Source: Pirellulales bacterium
Lineage (GTDB): Bacteria; Planctomycetota; Planctomycetia; Pirellulales; JALHLM01
Direction: 5' to 3'
NCBI GenBank assembly: GCA_022844585.1
Contig: JALHLM010000277.1
Location: forward strand, 1-7,924
Length of the DNA stretch: 7,924 nt
Shown piece by piece: positions 1 to 6,040 of this stretch (position 1 is the stretch's first letter; each line of letters starts with the position of its first letter). The position numbers and the translations under genes were made by a program. The notes under the pieces are model-generated. The model saw nothing but the letters and a program-made list of their open reading frames with translations, searched no databases and had not been told where the DNA came from.

Positions 1-401
1 GCTTGCAGCGTCACCTCAATATTGCCGCGGGTCGCCTTGGAGTACGGACAGATAGTGTGTGCTTTGGCGACGAGCGCCTCGGTCTGCGACTGCTCGATGC
101 CATTCAGTTCGGCGTTCAACGTCACATTCAGGAAATAGCCGCTGTCATCCTTGTTGAGATTCACCGTCGCGGTCACCTTGATATCGATCGGCTTCAGGGA
201 AATCTTGGCGAGCGCGCCAGCTGCCCCGATCGCACCGCCGAAGCAAGCGGAATAGCCGGCCGCGAACAATTGCTCAGGATTCGTGCCAGGACCATTCGAT
301 CCCGGTGGGGAAAGATTCAGATTGATCTTGCCATCCGGGCTCGTGGCTTTGCCTTCGCGGCCGGCGGTGGCACTGGCGGTTTCCGATGCGAGGACTGACA
401 T
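1..401 (-). CDS. ohr: Organic hydroperoxide resistance protein, Ohr/OsmC family (C-terminus outside window)
   Basis: Ohr is a cytoplasmic thiol peroxidase that reduces organic and fatty-acid hydroperoxides and is recycled by lipoylated proteins. About 133 residues are visible; the family is usually about 140, so only the last few are lost at the left edge. The family's key residues are all present: Arg15 in AGREGKA, Glu43 in TNPEQLFAAGYSACF, the peroxidatic Cys53, and the resolving Cys118 in HTICPYSKATRGN. The ten-residue spacing from Glu43 to Cys53 matches characterised Ohr proteins. The ATG at 399-401 is preceded by AAGGAGA (408-414 on the plus strand) with six bases between, which fixes the start. 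The Cys and active-site context separates it from the OsmC branch. No ohrR-like regulator gene lies in the window. The long plus-strand reading frame across this region is a shadow. Confidence 0.96.
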   Translation of the reverse strand, partial: MSVLASETASATAGREGKATSPDGKINLNLSPPGSNGPGTNPEQLFAAGYSACFGGAIGAAGALAKISLKPIDIKVTATVNLNKDDSGYFLNVTLNAELNGIEQSQTEALVAKAHTICPYSKATRGNIEVTLQ

Positions 402-640
402 GGATCGTCTCCTTGAGCATGCTACTGAATGAAGGGCGTCATTTCGACAATTCTGACAGAGACCGGGTCGTCTTGGGAAGATCTGGCGATGGCCATACAG
501 ACTAGATGAGGGCACTGGAGGATGCCTGTTCGTCGGCGGGTGCTATCTGACCTCGCTGGCTGTCAGTGCTGCAACGAATGTGTTCAGATGCTTGTTGGCC
601 TGCTCGGCTGCTTACTGGTCGTCTGGCGATGCCCCCCACA
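402..640. other. Divergent intergenic region between ohr and the small membrane protein gene
   Basis: Besides the ohr ribosome binding site, this stretch must hold the promoters of two divergent genes. I see no convincing -35/-10 pair on either strand. A single ACAATT (447-452) resembles half of the operator known for OhrR repressors, but the second half needed for a palindrome is missing. Confidence 0.4.
408..414 (-). promoter_or_regulatory. Ribosome binding site of ohr
   Basis: Read on the minus strand this is AAGGAGA, six bases before the ATG at 399-401. It is one of only two strong Shine-Dalgarno matches in the window and decides the Ohr start. Confidence 0.8.
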
Positions 641-895
641 ATGACCGAGAATTCTTACAAGACCCCAGAGGCCGATCTAACGCCGGCAGACTGGGAACTC
701 CGTCGCCAGCGGTTTAAAGCGTGGGCAAAAGACCGCGCAGCGTTTTGGGCCATTGCTAGTTTGGGTTGGGCAGGACTTTTGATTATCGCGTCCATGATTT
801 CGATGCGATGGGTGGGAATCGTTTTTGCCACAGTGGTGGCAATTATGATCCTCTGGGAGTTGGCCGCGTGGGGCTGGCGCTCCGTTAGAAAATGA
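641..895 (+). CDS. Small two-helix membrane protein of unknown function
   Basis: This gene encodes 84 residues. The N-terminal segment NSYKTPEADLTPADWE resembles the NPY-x-(S/A)P-x-(S/A)D-type leaders common on small bacterial membrane proteins. It is followed by a basic amphipathic stretch (about residues 21-32, RRQRFKAWAKDR) and two hydrophobic spans at about 33-53 and 57-77. The short tail WRSVRK is positively charged, which suggests both ends face the cytoplasm. The ATG at 641 is chosen because the conserved-looking leader begins there; an in-frame ATG at 629 would add four residues, and neither has a recognisable ribosome binding site. No enzymatic motif is visible and I do not recognise a named family. 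The opposite-strand reading frames over this region are Arg/Pro-rich and lack domain-like sequence, so I treat them as shadows. Confidence 0.6.
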   Translation: MTENSYKTPEADLTPADWELRRQRFKAWAKDRAAFWAIASLGWAGLLIIASMISMRWVGIVFATVVAIMILWELAAWGWRSVRK

Positions 896-1181
896 CGTAG
901 GCCGTCTGACATCAGGTGAACCCAGATCAGCTGGACACGCGACGGCCGCGGCGGCGCAGCCAGCAAAAAACACCACCATCGCGGCAACTCATTTCGCGAA
1001 CGACGAAGACTTGGGCCACCGCCTCGCGAAAACCGAATGGTTCCCAATTCATGATTTCCTCGCAGCTCGGCCGAGACGAAGGCAACTGCAGTGACTATGA
1101 TCGTTCATCACCTTGCAATGCGGTTTTTGCCCACTTCGCTCGTTGCGTCTGGCAGATCCCAATTCAAGCAACCGACGCGAA
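896..1181. other. Intergenic stretch without a supported gene
   Basis: Short open frames here have low-complexity, Arg/Thr/Ser-rich translations and no domain-like pattern. Two TCGCGAA words (994-1000 and 1024-1030) sit 30 bases apart, which may be chance. There is no clear terminator after the membrane protein gene and no clear promoter before the phosphatase gene. Confidence 0.4.
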
Positions 1182-2597
1182 ATGACGCTGATGCCTTGCT
1201 CTCAACCGACAGAACAATTGCCAACTAGCCCGGCCCATCGTGCTGCGAACATCCTGTTGTTTGCTGCCGCGATCTGGGTAGGTGGGCTCGCCGTCCGACC
1301 ATGTCATTCCGCGCCCGTGACTCTGGCTGTGATCGGCGATTATGGCATCGGCAGCGTCGCGGAACAGCGGGTGGCCAATATGATTAAGACTTGGCAACCG
1401 GCGGCGATTCTCACCACGGGCGACAACAACTATCCGAATGGTTCCGCTCAGACCATTGATGGTCACATCGGGCAGTACTATCACGAGTTCATTGGCAACT
1501 ACCAAGGCTCCTTTGGCGCAGGATCAATCGGCGGCAATCGCTTCTTTCCGAGTCTCGGCAATCACGATTGGCGCAATCCGAATGCCCAGGCGTATCTCGA
1601 CTACTTTAGTCTGCCGGGCGAGGGATTTCAGAACTCGTCCGGCAATGAGCGATACTACGATTTCCGCTTGGGAAATGCGCACTTCTTCGCCTATGACAGT
1701 GACCCGTTTGAGCCAGATGGCGTGCGACAGGGTTCCGTTCAGGCAGAATGGCTGCGCAGCCAATTGGCGGCAAGTGACGCGACATGGAAAATCGTTTACT
1801 TCCACCATCCGCCCTTTTCATCCGGATTGCACGGTAGCAATCCGGTAATGCAGCTACCATTCAAAGCCTGGGGCGCAGACGCGGTTCTCTCGGGGCACGA
1901 TCATACTTATGAGCGCGTCATCTTCGACGGATTCCCTTACTTCGTGACCGGCACGGGAGGCGCTGGCCTCTACTACTTTAATGATCCAATCTGCGGTAGT
2001 CGCACCCGGTTTAACGACGCTCATGGGGCCTTGCGAATCACCATCGACGGAGAGCAGGCTCTGTACGAGTTTCTCTCGATCGACGACGGCGCGAACGGCT
2101 ATAATGGCGGGCGACTAATTGACCGCTACTTGGTGGACACGCAGCATCCCGCGATCGATCCGATTCCGGGCGACGGGGACCAAAATGGTGACGTCGACAT
2201 CGCGGATCTCAATGCCATCCGTAATGGCTTCGGCAGTCAGACTGGCGGAGATGCAAACCACGACTGCCAAGTATCTATCGCGGACCTCAATTGGGTTCGC
2301 AATAACTTTGGTGGGCAGGGTACTGGGGATACGAATCAGGACGGTCGAATCAACGTTATTGACCTGAACGCTGCGCGCAACAGCATGGGAAGTAATATCC
2401 GTGGCGATGTAAACCGCGACGGCGTGATCGACGTCGTTGATCTGAACCTGTTGAGGAACAACTTTGGCAGCAGGGCGGAACCAAGTTCGGTTCCCGAGCC
2501 GCCCGCCTTAACACTTTCTGTCCTGACGGTGTTTCTGCTCCTTTGCGGCTACGTCAAGAGGGACGGACAAAAACTACGCTCCGCCGCCCAGCGATGA
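1182..2597 (+). CDS. Secreted purple-acid-phosphatase-like metallophosphoesterase with four dockerin repeats and PEP-CTERM tail
   Basis: The gene encodes 471 residues. A signal peptide has its hydrophobic core at about 24-38 and likely cleavage after Ala44 (CHSA|PV). The catalytic domain (about 45-320) shows the dinuclear-metal motifs in order: GDYG (Asp53), GDNNY (Asp81, Tyr84), GNHD (Asn127, His128), VYFHH (His208) and GHDHTYER (His239, His241). The tyrosine in GDxxY and the GHxHxYER form point to the purple acid phosphatase/ACP5 branch, which hydrolyses phosphate monoesters. Residues 330-433 hold four calcium-loop repeats with a 26-residue period, each GDxNxDG-like then (I/V)xDLNxxRNxxG. 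The end is VPEP (437-440), a hydrophobic span (about 442-457) and a basic tail with KR, the layout of a PEP-CTERM exosortase substrate. The ATG at 1182 gives a sensible signal peptide; ATG 1191 is an alternative, and a farther upstream ATG (1113) is less likely. No clear ribosome binding site is present. The natural substrate is unknown. Confidence 0.93.
   Translation: MTLMPCSQPTEQLPTSPAHRAANILLFAAAIWVGGLAVRPCHSAPVTLAVIGDYGIGSVAEQRVANMIKTWQPAAILTTGDNNYPNGSAQTIDGHIGQYYHEFIGNYQGSFGAGSIGGNRFFPSLGNHDWRNPNAQAYLDYFSLPGEGFQNSSGNERYYDFRLGNAHFFAYDSDPFEPDGVRQGSVQAEWLRSQLAASDATWKIVYFHHPPFSSGLHGSNPVMQLPFKAWGADAVLSGHDHTYERVIFDGFPYFVTGTGGAGLYYFNDPICGSRTRFNDAHGALRITIDGEQALYEFLSIDDGANGYNGGRLIDRYLVDTQHPAIDPIPGDGDQNGDVDIADLNAIRNGFGSQTGGDANHDCQVSIADLNWVRNNFGGQGTGDTNQDGRINVIDLNAARNSMGSNIRGDVNRDGVIDVVDLNLLRNNFGSRAEPSSVPEPPALTLSVLTVFLLLCGYVKRDGQKLRSAAQR
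2169..2480 (+). repeat. Four in-frame 78-base dockerin-type repeat units
   Basis: The units start at 2169, 2247, 2325 and 2403, each exactly 78 bases (26 codons), inside the phosphatase gene. The calcium-loop positions 1, 3, 5 and 12 are Asp or Asn in all four copies. In the second copy the usual loop glycine at position 6 is Cys (GDANHDCQVSIADLN). The DNA copies have diverged strongly while the protein pattern is held, so the array is old and under selection rather than a fresh tandem duplication. Confidence 0.9.
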
Positions 2598-2858
2598 CGA
2601 CGATTGCCAGCTAATGGCGTTTAACTAATTGCCCTGCTGGATGATTCAGAAAGGCGAATATAAGCGCTGGCAGCCTTGTTCATCGAGTTCGCAATGACCT
2701 CCTCAAGTCGGTCTCGAGTTTAGGCAGCGCTCGGCATAATGCGCTCAGGACTTCCTAACAACGCACAGCGGCTAAGCCCAGCACTCAGGACGCCGCAGCT
2801 ATCAACGCACAACGTTGCTCCGAGTCTCGCATGTCAACAACGTGACCGCCAAAAGCCA
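2598..2858. other. Convergent intergenic region
   Basis: This lies between the 3' ends of the phosphatase and HTH genes, so terminators are expected, but only weak candidates are seen. GCCA-gctaa-TGGC (2606-2618) is followed by GTTTAA; its stem is just four pairs. ACGTTG/CAACGT (2812-2817 and 2838-2843) has a 20-base loop. The words CTCAGGAC (2744, 2784) and CAACGCACA (2759, 2803) each occur twice in the same order with unequal spacing, suggesting a decayed duplication or chance. No gene is supported. Confidence 0.4.
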
Positions 2859-3056
2859 CTACGCCGACTTTCGCTTGGCCTTCTTGAGCGCCAGCGAAAC
2901 GCCCTCGTATTGGGCCTTCTGAGCGATCGCTCCTGGTGTGCGGCTGAACATTTTGGCCAACTCTTTGGTCGAGACCTTGCCGGCCAACGATTTGAACTTC
3001 TTGAGTTCCGTCGGCGACCACGGCTTCCGCACGGGCTTCTTCGTATTCTTGGCCAT
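2859..3056 (-). CDS. Small basic Myb/SANT-like helix-turn-helix protein
   Basis: The gene encodes 65 residues. A lysine-rich N-terminal arm (KNTKKPVRK) leads into W13SPTELKKFKSLAGK, then STKELAKMFSRTPGAIAQKA (residues 29-48), and a basic tail KKAKRKSA. The pattern of a tryptophan, a first helix, then a short helix-turn-helix ending in RTPGAIxQKA fits Myb/homeodomain-like small proteins in which the RT-x-GAI-x-xK segment is the recognition helix. DNA binding is therefore likely and a regulatory role is an inference. The ATG at 3054-3056 follows a strong AAGGAG (3062-3067 on the plus strand) with five bases between, so the longer frame reaching back to 3554 is not used. It is transcribed alone: the next upstream minus-strand gene ends 302 bases away. 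No membrane or signal sequence is present. Confidence 0.88.
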   Translation of the reverse strand: MAKNTKKPVRKPWSPTELKKFKSLAGKVSTKELAKMFSRTPGAIAQKAQYEGVSLALKKAKRKSA

Positions 3057-3061
3057 CGTAG

Positions 3062-3067
3062 CTCCTT
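3062..3067 (-). promoter_or_regulatory. Ribosome binding site of the small HTH gene
   Basis: Read on the minus strand this is AAGGAG, five bases before ATG 3054-3056. It settles the short 65-residue start over the much longer open frame. Confidence 0.8.
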
Positions 3068-3119
3068 GTTGATAGGGTGAGGCCATGATCCTAGCGGTCG
3101 ATACCGAACCATCCAAGGG

Positions 3120-3137
3120 GGAGCGAGTTCTCACTCC
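3120..3137 (-). promoter_or_regulatory. Short hairpin/palindrome in the leader of the HTH gene
   Basis: On the minus strand GGAGTGAG and CTCGCTCC can pair over seven to eight positions, including one G-U pair. The plus-strand version has a mismatch at that place, so RNA folding favours the minus-strand transcript. It lies about 65 bases before the start codon. As DNA it is an imperfect palindrome and could be an operator. The function is unproven and no T-run follows, so it is not a typical terminator. Confidence 0.3.
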
Positions 3138-3358
3138 GTATTGTGTCATCGTGCGAAGAAAGTGGATTGAACATCGAACAAAGAGGGATGAATCGAGAAA
3201 ACTTGCATGTAGCCAAATGCCGAGGGACAATTTAAGGGCGAATCCCGGCAAGTATGCTAGGCCGCTGACCTGTCCGTAGATTGCCAAGCAGTCTCCGCAA
3301 CACTTGAAGGAGATCGAGAAGGCCTTCGGCGGCGAATGACGATTCTGGCGACATAGTC

Positions 3359-4408
3359 TTAGGAATCCTGTCGCGTGGCACCGGCAAAAGTCATGATGAA
3401 GTCTGCTCCATAAGCGGTTGAGGGAGTCTGGTAGCCAGCTACGCACTCGCCGACCGATGCGCGGCGCACAATCTCGACCGCGGTCCACGAGGTGAGCGTA
3501 TAGGCCTCCACTGTTTCCAGCCGACTCTTTATATGTAATCCCGTTGCGTCCCACGCCTCGCCGACCACGACGCTGCGAGAGCGCGCACGCTGGTCTGACG
3601 TGGGACCGATTGGCAATCTTTTCTCGATCTGACTCTGGAGCACCTTTTGACTAAACTTAGTTGCCAGCAGACGTTTGACTGGACGTGGTATGGCTGTGGC
3701 GAACGACAGCATCGGCGTCGCCTCGAAGAAGACCTCGATATCGGGAATGTGTGTCGAATGCCAGGCGGTGGAGATATCACCCCAGCTCACGCCGACAACC
3801 GGTCGCGCACCAGCGCCAAAGTCAACATTCGATCGTGGTGCGCGACGCAGTTCCACTAGTCGTCCATTCCGCCGCACCTGTGTACCTCTCCCCAAGGCTT
3901 CGGCCATGGTTTTCGCCGTCCCGCGCGTAATCCCTCCCATGCCACCGATCGACAGTCGTAGCCGCTTCGCTGTCGGCAGGCGACCGTGGAGGTGCGCCGC
4001 GAGGCAATCGCTGGGTACGACGTCGAAGCCAGCGCCCGGCAGTATCATGATTCCTGCTGACTTCGCTGCTTCGTCACGATCGGCCAGGGCCTCGAAGACG
4101 CTGATCTCGCCGGTGATGTCGATGTAGTGGACGCCGTGCTGCAGGCAGGCGTCGACCATGGGACGCGAAGTGGCCGAAAACGGTCCGGCCGCAAGCAATA
4201 CGGCGGACATTCCTTGAATCCCTTCGCTCACGTCCAGAGGCGATTCGAGGCTAAATGCCCGGCACTCAAGACCTAACCGATCGGCTAGCGGCTGCAGCTT
4301 TTCACGACTGCGACCAGCCAGTACCGGTTGCATTCCTGTCTCGATTGCGCGCTCGGCCGCTAACTGCCCCGTGTATCCACTAGCGCCGTAAATCAGAAAA
4401 CGGGGCAT
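3359..4408 (-). CDS. Saccharopine dehydrogenase-like NAD(P)-binding oxidoreductase (trans-acting enoyl reductase family)
   Basis: The gene encodes 349 residues. The N-terminus is a Rossmann fold: the nucleotide-binding loop GASGYTG (8-14), LAGRSREKL (30-38) whose Arg suggests NADP preference, AAGPF (73-77) and YIDITGE (95-101). The middle holds GAGFDVVPSD (125-134) and the C-terminal half WGDISTAWHST (209-219). These are hallmarks of the saccharopine dehydrogenase-like family that includes mycobacterial trans-acting enoyl reductases and eukaryotic SCCPDH. The exact substrate cannot be inferred, and a role in lysine metabolism should not be assumed. No signal peptide is seen, so it is probably cytoplasmic. 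ATG 4406-4408 is preferred over the GTG at 4409-4411 because a weak GGTGA lies six bases before the ATG but only three before the GTG. It stands alone, 339 bases from the stop of the next gene upstream on the same strand. Confidence 0.92.
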   Translation of the reverse strand: MPRFLIYGASGYTGQLAAERAIETGMQPVLAGRSREKLQPLADRLGLECRAFSLESPLDVSEGIQGMSAVLLAAGPFSATSRPMVDACLQHGVHYIDITGEISVFEALADRDEAAKSAGIMILPGAGFDVVPSDCLAAHLHGRLPTAKRLRLSIGGMGGITRGTAKTMAEALGRGTQVRRNGRLVELRRAPRSNVDFGAGARPVVGVSWGDISTAWHSTHIPDIEVFFEATPMLSFATAIPRPVKRLLATKFSQKVLQSQIEKRLPIGPTSDQRARSRSVVVGEAWDATGLHIKSRLETVEAYTLTSWTAVEIVRRASVGECVAGYQTPSTAYGADFIMTFAGATRQDS

Positions 4409-4747
4409 CACACTTCACCCATGAATTGAGGGGGAGCACTTCACGTCGAGCCGACGAACGCGTCTTGCAGTAGGGTCGAAGCTGCCCCTGAAGATAGCAT
4501 AGTTGTTCCGGTGTAACGACAACGAAAACGCTACAGCACCGCGTCAGGCAGAACCAAGACTGAGCTTCCACTAGGAGAACGTCGCGCGTCGCCTGAAACT
4601 CGCCAACGGACCCCGTGGAGTTCGTGGAGGTAGTCGAGGCATTTCTTGGGGGACATGAAAGTGTCCTGGCACTTTTTTAATTGCGGGCCAGCGGTCATCG
4701 AGCTGCTAAAGCAGTTGCCGGGACGTCGCCGTCGACGTGAATGGTTC
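4409..4747. other. Intergenic region upstream of the dehydrogenase gene, containing a hairpin
   Basis: It should contain the dehydrogenase promoter. On the minus strand TTGTCG (4517-4522 in plus coordinates) and TATGCT (4496-4501) are a poor candidate pair with only 15 bases between. The only strong structure is the hairpin at 4658-4677. Just past it on the minus strand is a 41-codon frame (4531-4656, starting MSPKKCLDYLHELHG) with no ribosome binding site; I do not call it a gene. Confidence 0.4.
4658..4677. terminator. Hairpin with A/T flanks: possible terminator or REP-like element
   Basis: AAAGTG (4658-4663) and CACTTT (4670-4675) form a perfect six-pair stem around TCCTGG, followed on the plus strand by a six-T run (4672-4677). 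On the minus strand the T-run is short (TTTC), which makes it a weak terminator for the exported protein gene that stops at 4748, about 70 bases upstream in that direction. No plus-strand gene ends nearby, although that side has the better T-run. This mismatch, and the compact AAGTG-CCAGGA-CACTT form, also fit a dispersed repetitive extragenic palindrome. One copy in one window cannot decide between the two. Confidence 0.45.
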
Positions 4748-6040
4748 TCACTGCTCACTCCAAGGTCGACCCGGAGGCGGCAGTGGTGGCTCGCTCCAGC
4801 GCCAGATTGGTCGATAGCATATGCTCAGAAACGGGGTTTCCAGCCAAGTCCCAGATTTCTGCTGCGATTGGAGCAGCGCGTCCAATGCGCCACTCGTCAG
4901 TAACGTGCGCTCGGCATTCCAATTCGGCTGGGCAGATCGAATTAGGTGCTCAATTCCTTCAAGCAACAAAGTAAAATGAGCGCCAGGACGAGCCTCTTGA
5001 GTCCAGAAATGGGTTGACTCAATTTGACTGTCCCTATATCGCCAGGCCGCTGACCAACCGCCCACAGCCCCGTTGAGTTCCAACAGCGACACTTGCAAAC
5101 CGTCGTTGTACTCCAATCTCAGAAGCTTTGGCTCTGGCACGCGTGCGCGGAGCTCGGGCCAGGTGCCCGAGCGATCCGGAAGACGATCCCAGGCGGCCTG
5201 AAACAGAACTGGATCAATCGCTCGCTCGTCCCAGGCCTGCCACACAGCATCACCATTTAGGCATTGGACAGCGCGCACGCCGGTTTCGCCATTCTTCCGC
5301 TGTTCAGCCAGCGCTTGGACCGCCTCCAATGCATGAAACCCATAGGCATCCGTCGTATGAAAGGTGAGTGCCACGATCTCCTCAACGTTTGCACCACGCT
5401 TCACGTCGGCCGCAGGATGACGCCAAGTCAGTGGCACGCTGGAGCCAGCCATCAAAGGAACCTGCAGTTCCTGGGCCGTATCGTAAATGTGCTTGGCGTC
5501 TTCCCAGTTGTCGGCCAGATGTTTGTCGACAAAGACGGGTACAGTACGATTGCTCGCCCGAAAGACTTCGATTATCTCGTCCCAGAAACGCCGCTTGGGA
5601 TACTGCTGATTCCCTGTGGACGAACGCGGATAGTCGCCATGCTCGGCAATCAGCAACACACCGTCGACCGCGAGTTGATCGGTCCCGAGCGTCAGTGCGT
5701 CAGCGATTTGGTTGTAAATTGGAAATCGATGCGATGCGGCGAGTAGGCGACTAATATCATTTGGCGGTCGCTGGTCGGTATAAAGCGAAGCCAACTCGAG
5801 CGATGGCATGCGCCCTTTGCCGTCCAACGTATCGCTCAAGAGTAAGCGGCTCACGATCATGTCGGCGTGGGAGTTGTGCCGGTATTCCGTGACAATGGCG
5901 GCGATGCGTTTCTTGGCCATCGGCTCGACGGCGTCCGATGGCCGAGCAAACAGCATAAGCAATACAGCGATCAATGGCATCCCCGTGGTCGCTCGCACAT
6001 AGCGCGGGGTGCTATTCGAATTGAATTCGAGCAATTCCAT
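4748..6040 (-). CDS. Exported Gfo/Idh-like Rossmann-fold protein of unknown function
   Basis: The gene encodes 430 residues. A hydrophobic span (about 21-32, MPLIAVLLMLFA) and SDA|VEP near residue 37 look like a signal peptide. From residue 44 the layout follows a Gfo/Idh/MocA oxidoreductase: beta strand IAAIVTEY, then VDGVLLIAEHGDYP (125-138), VPVFVDKHLADNWEDAKHIY (167-186) in place of the usual E-K-P segment, and VPLMAGSSVPLTWR (194-207). However, the GxGxxG dinucleotide loop is replaced by TEYRHNSHAD, so classical NAD(P) binding is doubtful. The C-terminal part includes TDAYGFHALEAVQ (230-242) and SGALDALLQSQQ (383-394). It begins 29 bases inside the end of the glycosidase-like gene, implying co-transcription and probably translational coupling. 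ATG 6040 has a CGGAG ten bases upstream; an in-frame ATG at 5980 would leave a signal peptide without positive charge. I recall similar uncharacterised proteins in planctomycetes; the function is unknown. Confidence 0.85.
   Translation of the reverse strand: MELLEFNSNSTPRYVRATTGMPLIAVLLMLFARPSDAVEPMAKKRIAAIVTEYRHNSHADMIVSRLLLSDTLDGKGRMPSLELASLYTDQRPPNDISRLLAASHRFPIYNQIADALTLGTDQLAVDGVLLIAEHGDYPRSSTGNQQYPKRRFWDEIIEVFRASNRTVPVFVDKHLADNWEDAKHIYDTAQELQVPLMAGSSVPLTWRHPAADVKRGANVEEIVALTFHTTDAYGFHALEAVQALAEQRKNGETGVRAVQCLNGDAVWQAWDERAIDPVLFQAAWDRLPDRSGTWPELRARVPEPKLLRLEYNDGLQVSLLELNGAVGGWSAAWRYRDSQIESTHFWTQEARPGAHFTLLLEGIEHLIRSAQPNWNAERTLLTSGALDALLQSQQKSGTWLETPFLSICYRPIWRWSEPPLPPPGRPWSEQ

Larger units (their letters stand above)
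3057..3358. other. Intergenic region upstream of the HTH gene
   Basis: It carries the HTH ribosome binding site and leader hairpin. At 3280-3339 a 19-codon plus-strand segment (IAKQSPQHLKEIEKAFGGE then TGA) looks protein-like but directly follows an in-frame TAG and has no start or ribosome binding site. It may be a gene remnant or chance. The plus-strand frame 3085-3279 before it has no recognisable pattern and no ribosome binding site. No terminator for the dehydrogenase gene, which ends at 3359, is obvious. Confidence 0.4.

Noticed and set aside
3..398. 131-codon plus-strand open frame at the left edge
   Set aside because: It lies opposite the clear Ohr gene, and its translation has no domain-like pattern.
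447..452. ACAATT half-site suggesting an OhrR operator upstream of ohr
   Set aside because: Only one half of the expected palindrome is present and no OhrR gene is visible in the window.
655..1047. 130-codon minus-strand frame over the small membrane gene
   Set aside because: It is Arg/Pro-rich without motifs or a ribosome binding site; the plus-strand frame with two clean membrane spans is the better explanation.
2744..2811. Repeated words CTCAGGAC and CAACGCACA as a possible direct repeat
   Set aside because: The words recur once each with unequal spacing (15 versus 19 bases) and dissimilar sequence between, so chance or a decayed duplication is likelier than a functional array.
2859..3554. 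231-residue version of the HTH protein starting at 3554
   Set aside because: The extra N-terminal part runs through the end of the dehydrogenase gene and has no domain-like sequence, while a strong ribosome binding site sits right before ATG 3054-3056.
4531..4656. 41-codon minus-strand frame starting MSPKKCLDYLHELHG beside the hairpin
   Set aside because: It starts right after the hairpin with no ribosome binding site, and the second half of the translation is not protein-like. It would need homologues to be called.
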